Source: JAZSNL01 sp045536365
GTDB lineage: Bacteria; Bacillota_I; Bacilli_A; ML615J-28; CAG-313
NCBI GenBank assembly: GCA_045536365.1
Contig: JAZSNL010000020.1
Location: forward strand, 97,162-161,161
Length of the DNA: 64,000 nt
Direction: 5' to 3'
This document shows positions 36,506 to 45,476 of the stretch, in pieces (the stretch's first letter is position 1; every line of letters begins with the position of its first letter). Position numbers and translations under genes: made by a program. The notes under the pieces are model-generated. The model was not told the DNA's origin and did no database searches. It was given only the letters and a program-made list of their open reading frames with translations.

Positions 36506-37906
36506 ATGATAACTTTAACTGTAGATTCAACTCTAAAATGGGTTGAAGAAAATATTGTATGGGGGATACCATTAATAGTATTAATATTATTAGTAGGTAT
36601 TGTCTTAACAATTAAACTCCGTTTTTTACAAGTAAAACATTTAGGCAAATCAATAAAATATATGATTAAAAGCGATGATTAAGGAAACGGGGAAGTATCA
36701 TCATTTGGTGCATTATGTGTTTCAATGGCTGCAACACTAGGTACTGGTAAAATTGTCGGTGTTGCGGTGGCAATCTTCGTAGGAGGACCTGGTGCGCTAT
36801 TTTGGATGATTGTTGCTGCGATATTTGGGATGGCTACTAAATATGCAGAAGGTTTTCTTGCGGTAAAATATCGTAAGTTTAATGATGATGGAAGTGTTAT
36901 GGGTGGGCCATTTACTTATATCGAAGAGGGTATGGGGTCTAAATATAAATGGCTTGCGAAAGCATTTGCTATCTTTGGTGCGTTAGCAGGAGTTATGGGT
37001 ATTGGTACTTTAACACAAATGAATAGTATTACTGAATCTGCAGTAATGGTATTTGATTCTGATAAGTTAAATACAATTAATGTTTTAGGTAATGATATTT
37101 CTATTGTTGCGGTAATAGCAGGGATTATTATTACTATTCCTTCAGCAATAGCAGTAATTGGAGGGATTGAAAGAATTTCTAAAGTATCAGTTATTTTAGT
37201 TCCTTTTATGGCAATTACTTTCTTTCTTGCATGTATAGGGGTTATTATATTTAATATTGAACTTGTTCCAAGTGCTCTCGTTACTATTTTTAAAGAAGCT
37301 TTTAATTTTAAAGCAGGAATGGGCGCAGCAGCTGGTGTTGGTATTATCTCCGCAATGCGTGAAGGAATATCGAAAGGTATTTTTTCCAATGAAGCTGGTT
37401 TAGGAAGTGCTCCGATTGCACTTGCCTCATCTAAATCAAATGATCCTGTTAAAACAGGTTTAGTTTGTATGTCAGGTACTTTTATTGATACAATGGTACT
37501 TTGTTTAACAATTGGGCTTGGAGTTGTAATGATGGGTTCTTATCAAACATTAAAAGGAATTCCTTGTACGATTGAAACATTTTCAAAAGGTTTAAATGTT
37601 TCTGAGTCTTTTGCTTCTATTATTGTTTTAGTTTGTATAACTACTTTTGCTTTTACAACAATAATAGGTTGGAATGTATATGGTGAAAAGTGCATTGCTT
37701 ATTTAACTAATAATAATAAAAAAGCAGTGTTTATATATAAGATTATATATATATTATTTGTCGCAGTAGCTCCATATTTAACTTTAGAATTAATATGGAC
37801 AACTTCATCTATTTTTAATGGTTTAATGGCGTTACCAAATTTAGTTGCTTTACTCGCATTAAGTCCGGTTATTAAAAAGGATACAGAAGAATATTTTAAA
37901 AAGTAA
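36506..37906 (+). pseudogene. Alanine/sodium symporter (AGCS family) interrupted by an in-frame TAA
   Basis: The first 58 codons (36506-36679; WVEENIVWGIPLIVLIL, TIKLRFLQVKHLGKSI) form the normal N-terminus of an AGCS sodium:alanine symporter, with AAGGAA as SD. Codon 59 is TAA (36680-36682). The same frame then continues without another stop to 37906, starting GNGEVSSFGALCVSMAATLG, which is the family's conserved next segment. The rest is intact (helices, EGISKGIFSNEAGLGSAPIA near 290 of the joined protein). A lysine codon AAA changed to TAA would explain it. Re-initiation at ATG 36725 would give a 393-residue product lacking the first helix and part of the substrate site. It may be a recent nonsense mutation, a sequencing error or a read-through site. 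Confidence 0.85.
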
Positions 37907-37935
37907 AACAGATTATGCTGTTTTACTTTTTTTCA
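37901..37935 (+). terminator. Terminator after the symporter gene
   Basis: AAGTAAAACAG (37901-37911) pairs with CTGTTTTACTT (37918-37928) and continues into T residues; it contains the stop codon. Confidence 0.9.
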
Positions 37936-37977
37936 TATTTAATTTAATTTATTAATATAATTTATTGAGATGATTAT

Positions 37978-38835
37978 ATGAATAAAAGAATAAAAGAAAT
38001 TATATATGGATTTATCTTTGGTTTAAGTTGTATTATACCTGGTTTTAGTGGAGGAACAATGTTAGTTATACTAGGTATATATGAAAGCTTTACTAATTCC
38101 TTATCAAAAGTAACAAATAATATTACTATAGCTTTTAAAGAATTAATATTTTATTTTATTGGAACATTTATAGGATCAATAATAGGGGTTATGTTAGTTG
38201 AATCATTATTATCTAAATATCCATTTATGACATCTAGCTATTTTATTGGATTAATTATTCCAACTATTGTTTTTGTTATAAAGGAAATAAAAAAGAATAA
38301 AATTACTTTTATTCATTATTTATTGTTTTTTATTTTTTTTATTATTTCAATAATAATTTCTTTTTCAAAGGAATTAAATATTATAAATAATAATTTAAAT
38401 AATAATTTTATATATATTTTATTAATATCAATTATTAGTTCCACCGCATTAATTATTCCTGGAATATCAGGTATGAGTATATTACTAATCTTTGGTTTAT
38501 ATGATGAAGTAATCTACAGCGTAAAATCATTATTAAGTGGTGATTGGAATAATTTAAATGTATTAGTACCTTTTATTATTGGGTTTATAATAGGAATAAT
38601 TTTAATTTCTAAATTAATAACGAAAGTATTATTAAATAAGCCGAATCTCATATGGTCAAGTGTTTTCTCCTTATTAATAGTTTCTCCTTTTATAATATAT
38701 AAAGATATATATAATGATAATTATTTATTGTTTAATGAAAATAAAATCTTCCATATAATTCTTTCTTTTATTTTTATTATTCTAGGTATTCTTAGTTTAT
38801 CAGTAATCAAAGAATTAACAAGTAAAAGGAGTTAA
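37978..38835 (+). CDS. popT: DUF368 polyprenyl-phosphate translocase (PopT type)
   Basis: This 285-residue membrane protein has about eight helices and an internal repeat. Each half holds the DUF368 signature: CIIPGFSGGTMLVILGIYE near 19 and LIIPGISGMSILLIFGLYDE near 160. DUF368 proteins have been identified as undecaprenyl-phosphate flippases that return the lipid carrier to the inner leaflet. The operon with uppP three genes on supports that role. The start codon has only a poor SD (GAGATGA). Confidence 0.82.
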   Translation: MNKRIKEIIYGFIFGLSCIIPGFSGGTMLVILGIYESFTNSLSKVTNNITIAFKELIFYFIGTFIGSIIGVMLVESLLSKYPFMTSSYFIGLIIPTIVFVIKEIKKNKITFIHYLLFFIFFIISIIISFSKELNIINNNLNNNFIYILLISIISSTALIIPGISGMSILLIFGLYDEVIYSVKSLLSGDWNNLNVLVPFIIGFIIGIILISKLITKVLLNKPNLIWSSVFSLLIVSPFIIYKDIYNDNYLLFNENKIFHIILSFIFIILGILSLSVIKELTSKRS

Positions 38836-38836
38836 T

Positions 38837-39970
38837 ATGAAAAAGAATCATTTTTTATATCCGATTATTAAAGAATTTTTTAATCCTCGAAAGATTAAAA
38901 ACATTAAAAAATTTAAAAATGGTTTAATAAACAAAACATATTTAATTGAATTTGATAATATAAAATATATTATTCAACAAATCAATTCAAATGTATTTAA
39001 AAGTCCAATGGCCGTTATGCATAATATTGATTTAATAACTAATCATTTAAAAAGAAAACTTATTTATGAAGGAAAGAATTTTCAACAATTAACATTAACT
39101 TTAATTAAAACAAAACATAATGAAAACTTTGTTATTGTTAATGATGAATATTGGCGTTGTTATTTATGTATCGAAGGAATAACTTATGAAGAAACAACAG
39201 ACCCTCAAATATTTTATGAAGCAGGAAGAATAATAGGTGAATTTCAATTGTTATTAAAAGATTTTCATACACCACTTTTAAATGACAATATTAGAAATTT
39301 TCATAATACTCCCTTTCGATATGAGGAATTCCTTGAAAAAGTAATTACTAATAAATATGATAGAAGAAAATACTGTACTTTAGAAATCACACAAATTAAT
39401 TCAAGAAGAAATAAGATGGGGATAATAGTTGAAGCCTTAAAAAATAAACAAATTCCTTTAAGAGTAGTTCATAATGATACAAAGTTAAATAATATTATGT
39501 TTGATAAAAATACAAAAAAATCATTATGTTTAATTGATTTAGATACTACAATGAAAGGATCAATGTTATATGATTTTGGAGATGCGTTAAGAAAAGGAGC
39601 TTCAACCACAACGGAAGATGATACAAATTTAGATAATGTTAAAATCAATTTTGAACTTGTTTCTTCATTTGTTGAAGGGTTTTTAAAATCAGTAAAATCT
39701 ATTATTACAGATAATGAAATAAAATTATTATATGATGCATATTATATTTTAACATTAGAATTATCCATGAGGTTTTTAACTGATTTTTTGAATAATGATC
39801 AATATTTTAAAATTGATGAAGAATTAAATAGACCATTTATTAATTTAGAAAGATCAAAAAATCAATTAAAACTGTTGTTTGAAATAGAAAAGAATGAACT
39901 TATTATTAAAAATATCATAAATGAAAAACTATTATTAATCAAAGGTGATGAAAGTGTTAGAATATCTTAA
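38837..39970 (+). CDS. nahK: N-acetylhexosamine 1-kinase (NahK type)
   Basis: The 377-residue protein is an APH-fold kinase closely resembling bifidobacterial NahK in both length and sequence. Shared segments are GLINKTYLIEFDNIKYIIQQ near 29, the catalytic loop PLRVVHNDTKLNNIMFD with Asp214, the metal motif LIDLDTTMKGSMLYDFGDA near 232 and RKGAST. NahK phosphorylates GlcNAc or GalNAc at C1 with ATP, giving the 1-phosphate. A GlmU-type uridylyltransferase two genes downstream would turn GlcNAc-1-phosphate into UDP-GlcNAc. The SD AAAAGGAG lies at the end of popT. In bifidobacteria it sits with galacto-N-biose genes; here it sits with lipid-carrier genes instead. Confidence 0.88.
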   Translation: MKKNHFLYPIIKEFFNPRKIKNIKKFKNGLINKTYLIEFDNIKYIIQQINSNVFKSPMAVMHNIDLITNHLKRKLIYEGKNFQQLTLTLIKTKHNENFVIVNDEYWRCYLCIEGITYEETTDPQIFYEAGRIIGEFQLLLKDFHTPLLNDNIRNFHNTPFRYEEFLEKVITNKYDRRKYCTLEITQINSRRNKMGIIVEALKNKQIPLRVVHNDTKLNNIMFDKNTKKSLCLIDLDTTMKGSMLYDFGDALRKGASTTTEDDTNLDNVKINFELVSSFVEGFLKSVKSIITDNEIKLLYDAYYILTLELSMRFLTDFLNNDQYFKIDEELNRPFINLERSKNQLKLLFEIEKNELIIKNIINEKLLLIKGDESVRIS

Positions 39971-40775
39971 ATATATAATTATTGGATTAGTTCAAGGAAT
40001 ATCAGAAGTATTACCTATATCATCAAGTGGACATCTAATCATTTTCGAAAAGTTATTTAATATTTCTAATAATGATTTATCATTTGAAATATTCCTGCAT
40101 TTAGGTTCTTTAATTGCGGTATTTTTATTTTTATCAAAACATATAAAAAGAATAATAATGTCGATATTTAAATATCTGTTTAAAAAAGATAATGAATGTT
40201 ATGATGATTTTAAGTATTTTCTTTTTTTAATTATTTCAACTATTCCAATTGTTATAGTTACATTAATTTTAAAACCTTTTTTAAAAGATTGTAATAAATT
40301 ATATATAGTAAGTATATGTTTAATAATAAATTCGATTATTATATATACCTTTTCTTTTTGTAAAATTAAAATAAAAAAAGAAGATTTGAAATTTAAAGAT
40401 TCATTAATAATAGGATTATTTCAATGTTTAGGGATTTTTCCGGGAATTTCTCGAAGTGGTAGCACAATATCAGGGGGATCTTGTATTGGGTTAGATAAAA
40501 AAGATAGTGCTGAATATTCCTTTTTTTTATTTATACCATCAGTTATTGGTGCTGTTGTTTTAGAAATGGATAATATAATGAATATTTTTAGTTTGGAAAG
40601 AGATTTGTTTATTTGTTATATGTTATCTTTTATTATAACAATTTTTACTACTTATTTTTCTTTTAAGTTTTTATTAAATATTGTTAAAAAAGGAAAAATT
40701 AAATATTTTTCATTATATTGTTTAATAATAGGCATTATTCTTTTAATTTATTCAATAACTAATAATTATATCTAG
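39948..40775 (+). CDS. uppP: Undecaprenyl-diphosphatase UppP (BacA)
   Basis: This integral membrane phosphatase shows both UppP signatures: GLVQGISEVLPISSSGHLI near 12 and FPGISRSGSTISGG near 165. It converts undecaprenyl diphosphate to the monophosphate carrier used for peptidoglycan and teichoic acid synthesis. It overlaps nahK by 23 bases. The start is uncertain: ATG 39948 is adjacent to AAAGGTG, while GTG 39954 has better spacing and would remove two residues. The N-terminus of the family agrees with either. Confidence 0.95.
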   Translation: MKVLEYLKYIIIGLVQGISEVLPISSSGHLIIFEKLFNISNNDLSFEIFLHLGSLIAVFLFLSKHIKRIIMSIFKYLFKKDNECYDDFKYFLFLIISTIPIVIVTLILKPFLKDCNKLYIVSICLIINSIIIYTFSFCKIKIKKEDLKFKDSLIIGLFQCLGIFPGISRSGSTISGGSCIGLDKKDSAEYSFFLFIPSVIGAVVLEMDNIMNIFSLERDLFICYMLSFIITIFTTYFSFKFLLNIVKKGKIKYFSLYCLIIGIILLIYSITNNYI

Positions 40776-40784
40776 GAGGTTATT

Positions 40785-41705
40785 TTGGAAGATATTACAG
40801 TATTAATACTTGCGGCGGGAAAAGGAACAAGAATGAAAACTAATGTTCCTAAATGTTTAACATTATTTCATTATAAACCAATGTTATCATATATATTAAA
40901 TACATTAAATAAAATGAAACTTACTGATATTGGTTTAATTGTTGGATATAAAAAAGAAGAAATTAAAAAACACATAAAAAAGAAAGTAACATATATATAC
41001 CAAAAAGAACAATTAGGTACAGGTAATGCGGTGGAAAGCGCTGAAAAATTTTATAAAGGTAAAAATAATAATATTATAATTATTCCTTCAGATATACCTT
41101 TAATAAATGATGATATTTTAAATAAATTAATAAAATATCATATTGATTCATCGAATGATTTAACCATTGTTTCTAATATTATTGATAATCCTTTTGGATA
41201 TGGAAGAATATTAAGAAATAAAGAAAATAAGATAATTAGAATAATTGAAGAAAAAGATGCAAATTTTGAAGAAAAGAAAATAAAAGAAATTAACACAGGT
41301 ATATATATAATTAAAGAAAGTGTTTTAACAAAAAATATTAAATTAATTAAAAATAATAATAGTAAAAAAGAATTCTATTTAACAGATATCATAGAAATAC
41401 TTTTTAATAATAATTATAAAATAGATTCACTATCTTTTTATAACAATTTTCATTTAACAGGAGTAAATGATTTAGAAAGTTTAATTAATTTAGAATTAAA
41501 ATATCAAATGTTTTTAAATAAAGAATTTATTAATAAAGGAATTCATTTAATAAACCCAGATACAATTATTATCGAAGATACTGTTGAAATAGAAGACTTT
41601 GTTACAATTGATGCTTTTTGTGTAATAAAAGGAAAAACAAAGATTAAAAAAGGTTCATATATAAAACCATATACATATATAATTAACAATAAAATAATAG
41701 ATTAA
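40785..41705 (+). CDS. glmU: GlmU-type UDP-GlcNAc pyrophosphorylase without the acetyltransferase domain
   Basis: The 306-residue protein carries the GlmU uridylyltransferase domain: LILAAGKGTRMKTNVPK (8-23), QKEQLGTGNAVES (73-85), Mg ligand Asp103 in IPSDIPL and the INTGIYIIKE strand. After about residue 250 it has only one or two turns of left-handed beta helix before ending, whereas full GlmU has about 450 residues and a C-terminal acetyltransferase. It should make UDP-GlcNAc from GlcNAc-1-phosphate but not acetylate glucosamine-1-phosphate. That suits NahK, which delivers an already acetylated sugar phosphate. It starts at TTG with AGGAGG five bases upstream; no ATG is available nearby. 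Confidence 0.75.
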   Translation: MEDITVLILAAGKGTRMKTNVPKCLTLFHYKPMLSYILNTLNKMKLTDIGLIVGYKKEEIKKHIKKKVTYIYQKEQLGTGNAVESAEKFYKGKNNNIIIIPSDIPLINDDILNKLIKYHIDSSNDLTIVSNIIDNPFGYGRILRNKENKIIRIIEEKDANFEEKKIKEINTGIYIIKESVLTKNIKLIKNNNSKKEFYLTDIIEILFNNNYKIDSLSFYNNFHLTGVNDLESLINLELKYQMFLNKEFINKGIHLINPDTIIIEDTVEIEDFVTIDAFCVIKGKTKIKKGSYIKPYTYIINNKIID

Positions 41706-41760
41706 ATGCATAAATTATTAAATTGTGGTAAAATATTATATATAATATGGAGGTGGCGAA

Positions 41761-43179
41761 ATGAATTATGATGTTATCATAATTGGTGCTGGTGTAGTAG
41801 GAGCACAGATTGCAAGAAGACTATCTAAATATAAATTAAATATCTTAGTATTAGAAAAAGAAAATGATGTTGGTGATGGATCAAGCTCTGCTAATAGCGC
41901 AATCATTCATTCAGGATATGACCCTCTTCCTGGGACCCTTAAAGCAAGATTAAATGTTTTAGGAAATCAAATGTATGATGAAATATGTAGTGATTTAGAT
42001 GTAGAATTTAAAAGAATTGGTTCTTTGACATTATCTAATAGTGAAGAAGAAGATGAAATATTAAAAGAATTAGTTTTACGCGCAGAACAAAACAACGTAG
42101 AAGTTAAATTAATAAATCAAGAAGAACTAAGACAAATAGAGCCAAACGTTTCAAAAAGCGCTAGAATGGCCTTATTTGCGCCTACAGCGGGAATTATTAA
42201 TCCATTTGAGTTAGTTGTTGCGTTGATGGAAAATGCGGTTGATAATGGCGTAGAATTGAAATTATCAGAAGAAGTAATAAACATAAAAAGAGAAAATGAT
42301 TTATTTACTGTATATACATCAAATAATACTTATTATTCTAATTACATTATTAACGCAAGTGGATTATATTCAGATAAGGTAAATGAAATGATAAATCCTA
42401 AATCATTTACTATTATACCTACTAAAGGTGAATATACTGTTTTAGACCATTTTGATAAGAATTATGTTAAACACACATTATTTAATGTTCCTTCTAAAAA
42501 AGGTAAGGGGGTACTTGTTTCTCCTACTACTAGTAATAATTACTTAGTAGGACCTTCATCAGAAGTAATATTAGAAAAAGATGATACTTCATGTAATTAT
42601 GAAATATTACAAAATGTTAAATCAAAAGCATATGATTTAGTTGATATATTAAGAATAGATCAACAAATTAAACAATTTGCGGGGATAAGAGCAGTAAGTG
42701 ATACAAAAGATTTTGTTATTGAGGAAACAAGTTATCATTTTATTAATGTAGCGGGTATACAATCACCTGGTCTTGCTTCAAGTCCTGCTATTGCGGTGAT
42801 GGTTTGTGATATGATTAAGAATAAGGAAGAAAAAGAAAATTGGAATCCTAAAAGAAGACCACTTGTTAGATTAAATAAAATGAGTTTTGAAGAAAGAAAA
42901 GAATTTGTTTCAAATAATCCATTATTTGGAAAAATTATTTGTCGATGTGAAAAAATAACAGAAGGTGAAATTCTTGATGTAATTAATCGCTCTTGCGGAG
43001 CAACAACCATAAAAGGTGTTAAGAAAAGAATTAGACCTGGATTTGGCAAATGTCAAGGTGGTTTTTGTCAATCATATGTTTTAGATATATTATCAAGAGA
43101 GTTAAATAAAGATAAAAAAACGATTACTTATGGTAAAACTGGATCATATATTTTAAAAGGAAGAACTAAAGGTGAATAA
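41761..43179 (+). CDS. GlpA-like FAD oxidoreductase with C-terminal BFD [2Fe-2S] domain
   Basis: The 472-residue flavoprotein begins with the FAD motif IIGAGVVGAQIARRL, followed by NSAIIHSGYDPLPGTLKA, typical of the GlpA/LhgO branch of DAO-type oxidoreductases. The last 80 residues are a BFD-like iron-sulphur domain with CRCEKI and GKCQGGFCQ cysteines. Glycerol-3-phosphate or a 2-hydroxyacid is the likely substrate. With the two following genes it forms a unit that resembles anaerobic glycerol-3-phosphate dehydrogenase. The SD GGAGGTGG is strong and TATA-rich sequence precedes it. Confidence 0.85.
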   Translation: MNYDVIIIGAGVVGAQIARRLSKYKLNILVLEKENDVGDGSSSANSAIIHSGYDPLPGTLKARLNVLGNQMYDEICSDLDVEFKRIGSLTLSNSEEEDEILKELVLRAEQNNVEVKLINQEELRQIEPNVSKSARMALFAPTAGIINPFELVVALMENAVDNGVELKLSEEVINIKRENDLFTVYTSNNTYYSNYIINASGLYSDKVNEMINPKSFTIIPTKGEYTVLDHFDKNYVKHTLFNVPSKKGKGVLVSPTTSNNYLVGPSSEVILEKDDTSCNYEILQNVKSKAYDLVDILRIDQQIKQFAGIRAVSDTKDFVIEETSYHFINVAGIQSPGLASSPAIAVMVCDMIKNKEEKENWNPKRRPLVRLNKMSFEERKEFVSNNPLFGKIICRCEKITEGEILDVINRSCGATTIKGVKKRIRPGFGKCQGGFCQSYVLDILSRELNKDKKTITYGKTGSYILKGRTKGE

Positions 43180-43180
43180 T

Positions 43181-44443
43181 ATGATGAATTTTTCTGAACA
43201 ATATGATCTTATTATAATAGGTGGAGGAAGCGGTGGAATGGCTGCTGCTATTTCTGCTTATGATAATGGAATTAAAAAAGTTTTAATATTAGAAAAAGAA
43301 CCATATTTAGGAGGAATATTACTTCAATGTATTCATAATGGATTTGGTCTTCATACTTTTAAAGAAGAATTAACAGGACCTGAATATGCATATCGTTTTG
43401 TTGAAGAAGTAGAAAAAAGAAATATTTTATATAAAGTTAATTCAATGGTAATAAATATTGAAAAAGAAAATGATGAGTTATATGTTACTTATTCAAATAC
43501 TATTGATGGGTTAATTAAAGCTAAAACTAAAGCTGTCCTCACCGCAACAGGTTGTTCAGAAAGAACAAGAGGTGCGATATCAACACCAGGAGATCGTCCT
43601 AGTGGAATAATGACAGCTGGTTTGGGACAAAAATATTTAAATATCGAAGGATATATGATTGGTAAAAAAGTCTTTATTTTAGGTAGTGGAGATATCGGCT
43701 TAATTATGGCAAGAAGAATGACTTTAGAAGGAGCTAAAGTATTAGGTGTTGCGGAGATAATGCCGTATTCTAATGGATTAAACCGTAATATTGTTCAATG
43801 TCTCGAAGATTATGATATACCTTTATATTTAAGTCATACTGTTAAAAGAGTGATAGGTAAAGAAAGATTAGAAAAAATTATTTTATGTAAGGTTGATGAA
43901 AAATTAAATTTCATTGAAGGAACAGAAAAAGAATTTGAAGTAGATACCTTATTATTATCAGTAGGACTTCTTCCTAACAATCCATTACTTAGTTCCTTAG
44001 GTGTTATTATGAATCCTAAGACAAAAGGACCGATGGTAGATGAAACTTATCAAACATCAGTTAAAGGTGTTTTTGCATGTGGTAATAGTTTACATGTTCA
44101 TGATTTGGTTGATTTCGTAACTAATGAAGCGAAATTAGCAGGAGCTTATGCGGCTAAATATATTTTAAATGAATTACATCAAGGTGAAAAAATCTCTATT
44201 GTTAATGGTAATGGAATTAATTATGTTTTGCCTCAACAAGTTGATTTATTAAATGTTGATAAATTACAAATTAGTTTTAGAGTAAATAAACCATATAAAG
44301 ATGTCAAAGTGAAAATATATCAAAATGATGTATTAATAAAAGAAATTAAAAAACAATATTTATTACCTGCTGAAATGGAAAATATTATTATAAATAAAGA
44401 ATTAATAACTTCAAATAATCCAATTAAATTGGAGGTAGAATAA
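43181..44443 (+). CDS. GlpB-like FAD/NAD(P)-dependent oxidoreductase
   Basis: This flavoprotein (420 residues from ATG 43181) has the dinucleotide motif LIIIGGGSGGMAAAISAYD, then LGGILLQCIHNGFG, an internal Rossmann motif KKVFILGSGDIGLIMARR and the C-terminal VKGVFACGNSLHVHDLVD. It belongs to the pyridine-nucleotide-disulphide oxidoreductase fold and should pass electrons between the GlpA-like partner and another acceptor. ATG 43181 is preferred to GTG 43172 because AAAGGTG (43168-43174) lies six bases before it. It follows the GlpA-like stop by one base. Confidence 0.85.
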   Translation: MMNFSEQYDLIIIGGGSGGMAAAISAYDNGIKKVLILEKEPYLGGILLQCIHNGFGLHTFKEELTGPEYAYRFVEEVEKRNILYKVNSMVINIEKENDELYVTYSNTIDGLIKAKTKAVLTATGCSERTRGAISTPGDRPSGIMTAGLGQKYLNIEGYMIGKKVFILGSGDIGLIMARRMTLEGAKVLGVAEIMPYSNGLNRNIVQCLEDYDIPLYLSHTVKRVIGKERLEKIILCKVDEKLNFIEGTEKEFEVDTLLLSVGLLPNNPLLSSLGVIMNPKTKGPMVDETYQTSVKGVFACGNSLHVHDLVDFVTNEAKLAGAYAAKYILNELHQGEKISIVNGNGINYVLPQQVDLLNVDKLQISFRVNKPYKDVKVKIYQNDVLIKEIKKQYLLPAEMENIIINKELITSNNPIKLEVE

Positions 44444-44790
44444 TGAAAGAATTAATTTGTATTGTATGTCCAAAAGGATGTCATTTAAAAATAGATGATC
44501 AAATGAATGTAACTGGAAATGGTTGTAAAAGAGGAATTGATTACGCTAAAAATGAAGTTACTAATCCAACAAGAATGATTACTTCGACTGTTAAAATTAA
44601 AAATGGTGAAATTGATAGGTTACCTATTAGAACAAATAAACCAATTTCTAAGTCTAAAATATTTGAAGTAATGAAATATCTAAATAATGTTGAAGTATCT
44701 GCTCCAATAAATATTGGTGAAGTTATAGTTTCTCATATTTTAGATACTGATGTAGATATTATTTCAACAAGAAAAGTAGATAAAAAATAA
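44443..44790 (+). CDS. DUF1667 small cysteine-rich redox partner
   Basis: This 115-residue protein has the DUF1667 pattern: ICIVCPKGCHLKI at the N-terminus and GNGCKRGIDYAKNE near 28, giving four cysteines that probably hold an iron-sulphur cluster. DUF1667 proteins accompany GlpA/GlpB-like pairs in many Firmicutes and are taken as the small third subunit. Its start overlaps the preceding stop (TAATG), indicating coupling. Confidence 0.85.
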   Translation: MKELICIVCPKGCHLKIDDQMNVTGNGCKRGIDYAKNEVTNPTRMITSTVKIKNGEIDRLPIRTNKPISKSKIFEVMKYLNNVEVSAPINIGEVIVSHILDTDVDIISTRKVDKK

Positions 44791-44802
44791 ACAATGTATT
44801 TT

Positions 44803-44880
44803 TTGTAAATATATGAAAAGTATGATATAATAATGAAAGTGTAAAAAAACTTATACTAATGTATAAGTTTTTTTAGGAGG
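44803..44880 (+). promoter_or_regulatory. mntP promoter with a 14-bp hairpin at the mRNA 5' end
   Basis: TTGTAA (44803-44808) and TATAAT (44826-44831) are 17 bp apart. The predicted transcript begins near 44838. Five bases later a perfect hairpin, AAAAAAACTTATAC (44843-44856) with its complement at 44861-44874, ends in T residues that abut the SD AGGAGG (44875-44880). It can act as a terminator for read-through from upstream, a 5' stabiliser, or a switch that hides the ribosome site. Confidence 0.6.
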
Positions 44881-44885
44881 ATAAT

Positions 44886-45476
44886 ATGAATTTTAAATTC
44901 TTTTTAGATAGTATATTATTAGGTGTAGGATTAACAATGGATGCTTTTTCTGTTTCTCTTGCGAATGGTTTTAAAGAACCAAATATGAAATTAAAGAAAA
45001 TATTATTAATAAGCGGAATATTTGGTTTATTTCAAATGTTAATGCCATTAATAGGGTGGTTTTTTGTTCATTCATTAGTAGAAAAAATTCAAGTATTAAC
45101 TTATTTTATTCCATGGATTGCCCTTGTATTATTATTATATATAGGTGGTAAAATGGTATTTGAGTTCTTTTGTAAGAAAGAGGAAGAAGAAAATTCTAAA
45201 GAAACAACTTTATCATTTATAATCATACAAGGTATTGCAACATCAATTGATGCATTATCAGTAGGATTTAATATTGCAAATTATCAATTTTCATATGCAT
45301 TTATTTCAACTTTAATAATAGGATTAATAACTTTTGGTTTTTGTTTAGTAGGTGTTATTTTAGGTAAAAAATTTGGAACAAAATTTTCTACATATGCTGA
45401 ACTTATCGGAGGTATTATTTTAATATTAATTGGAATAGAAATTTTTGTAACAGGGATGATTGATTTATATGCATAA
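44886..45476 (+). CDS. mntP: Manganese efflux pump MntP
   Basis: This 196-residue protein with six helices matches MntP (YebN, DUF204) in length and by its two half-repeats: GVGLTMDAFSVSLANGF near 13 and GIATSIDALSVGFNIANY near 118, each with the key Asp. It exports Mn2+ to prevent toxicity. It has its own promoter. I see no clear yybP-ykoY manganese riboswitch in the short leader, which contains only the 14-bp hairpin. Confidence 0.92.
   Translation: MNFKFFLDSILLGVGLTMDAFSVSLANGFKEPNMKLKKILLISGIFGLFQMLMPLIGWFFVHSLVEKIQVLTYFIPWIALVLLLYIGGKMVFEFFCKKEEEENSKETTLSFIIIQGIATSIDALSVGFNIANYQFSYAFISTLIIGLITFGFCLVGVILGKKFGTKFSTYAELIGGIILILIGIEIFVTGMIDLYA

Noticed and set aside
36680..36682. Reassigned TAA codon as explanation for the symporter stop
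   Set aside because: TAA ends most genes in the window, so reassignment is not possible; read-through or mutation remains.
36916..37389. 157-codon open frame on the minus strand
   Set aside because: It is a low-complexity Ile/Ala-rich shadow of the symporter gene with no SD or family resemblance.
41741..41746. TATAAT as promoter of the GlpA-like gene
   Set aside because: Transcription would begin inside the ribosome site; the -35 is also poor. Read-through from upstream is more likely.
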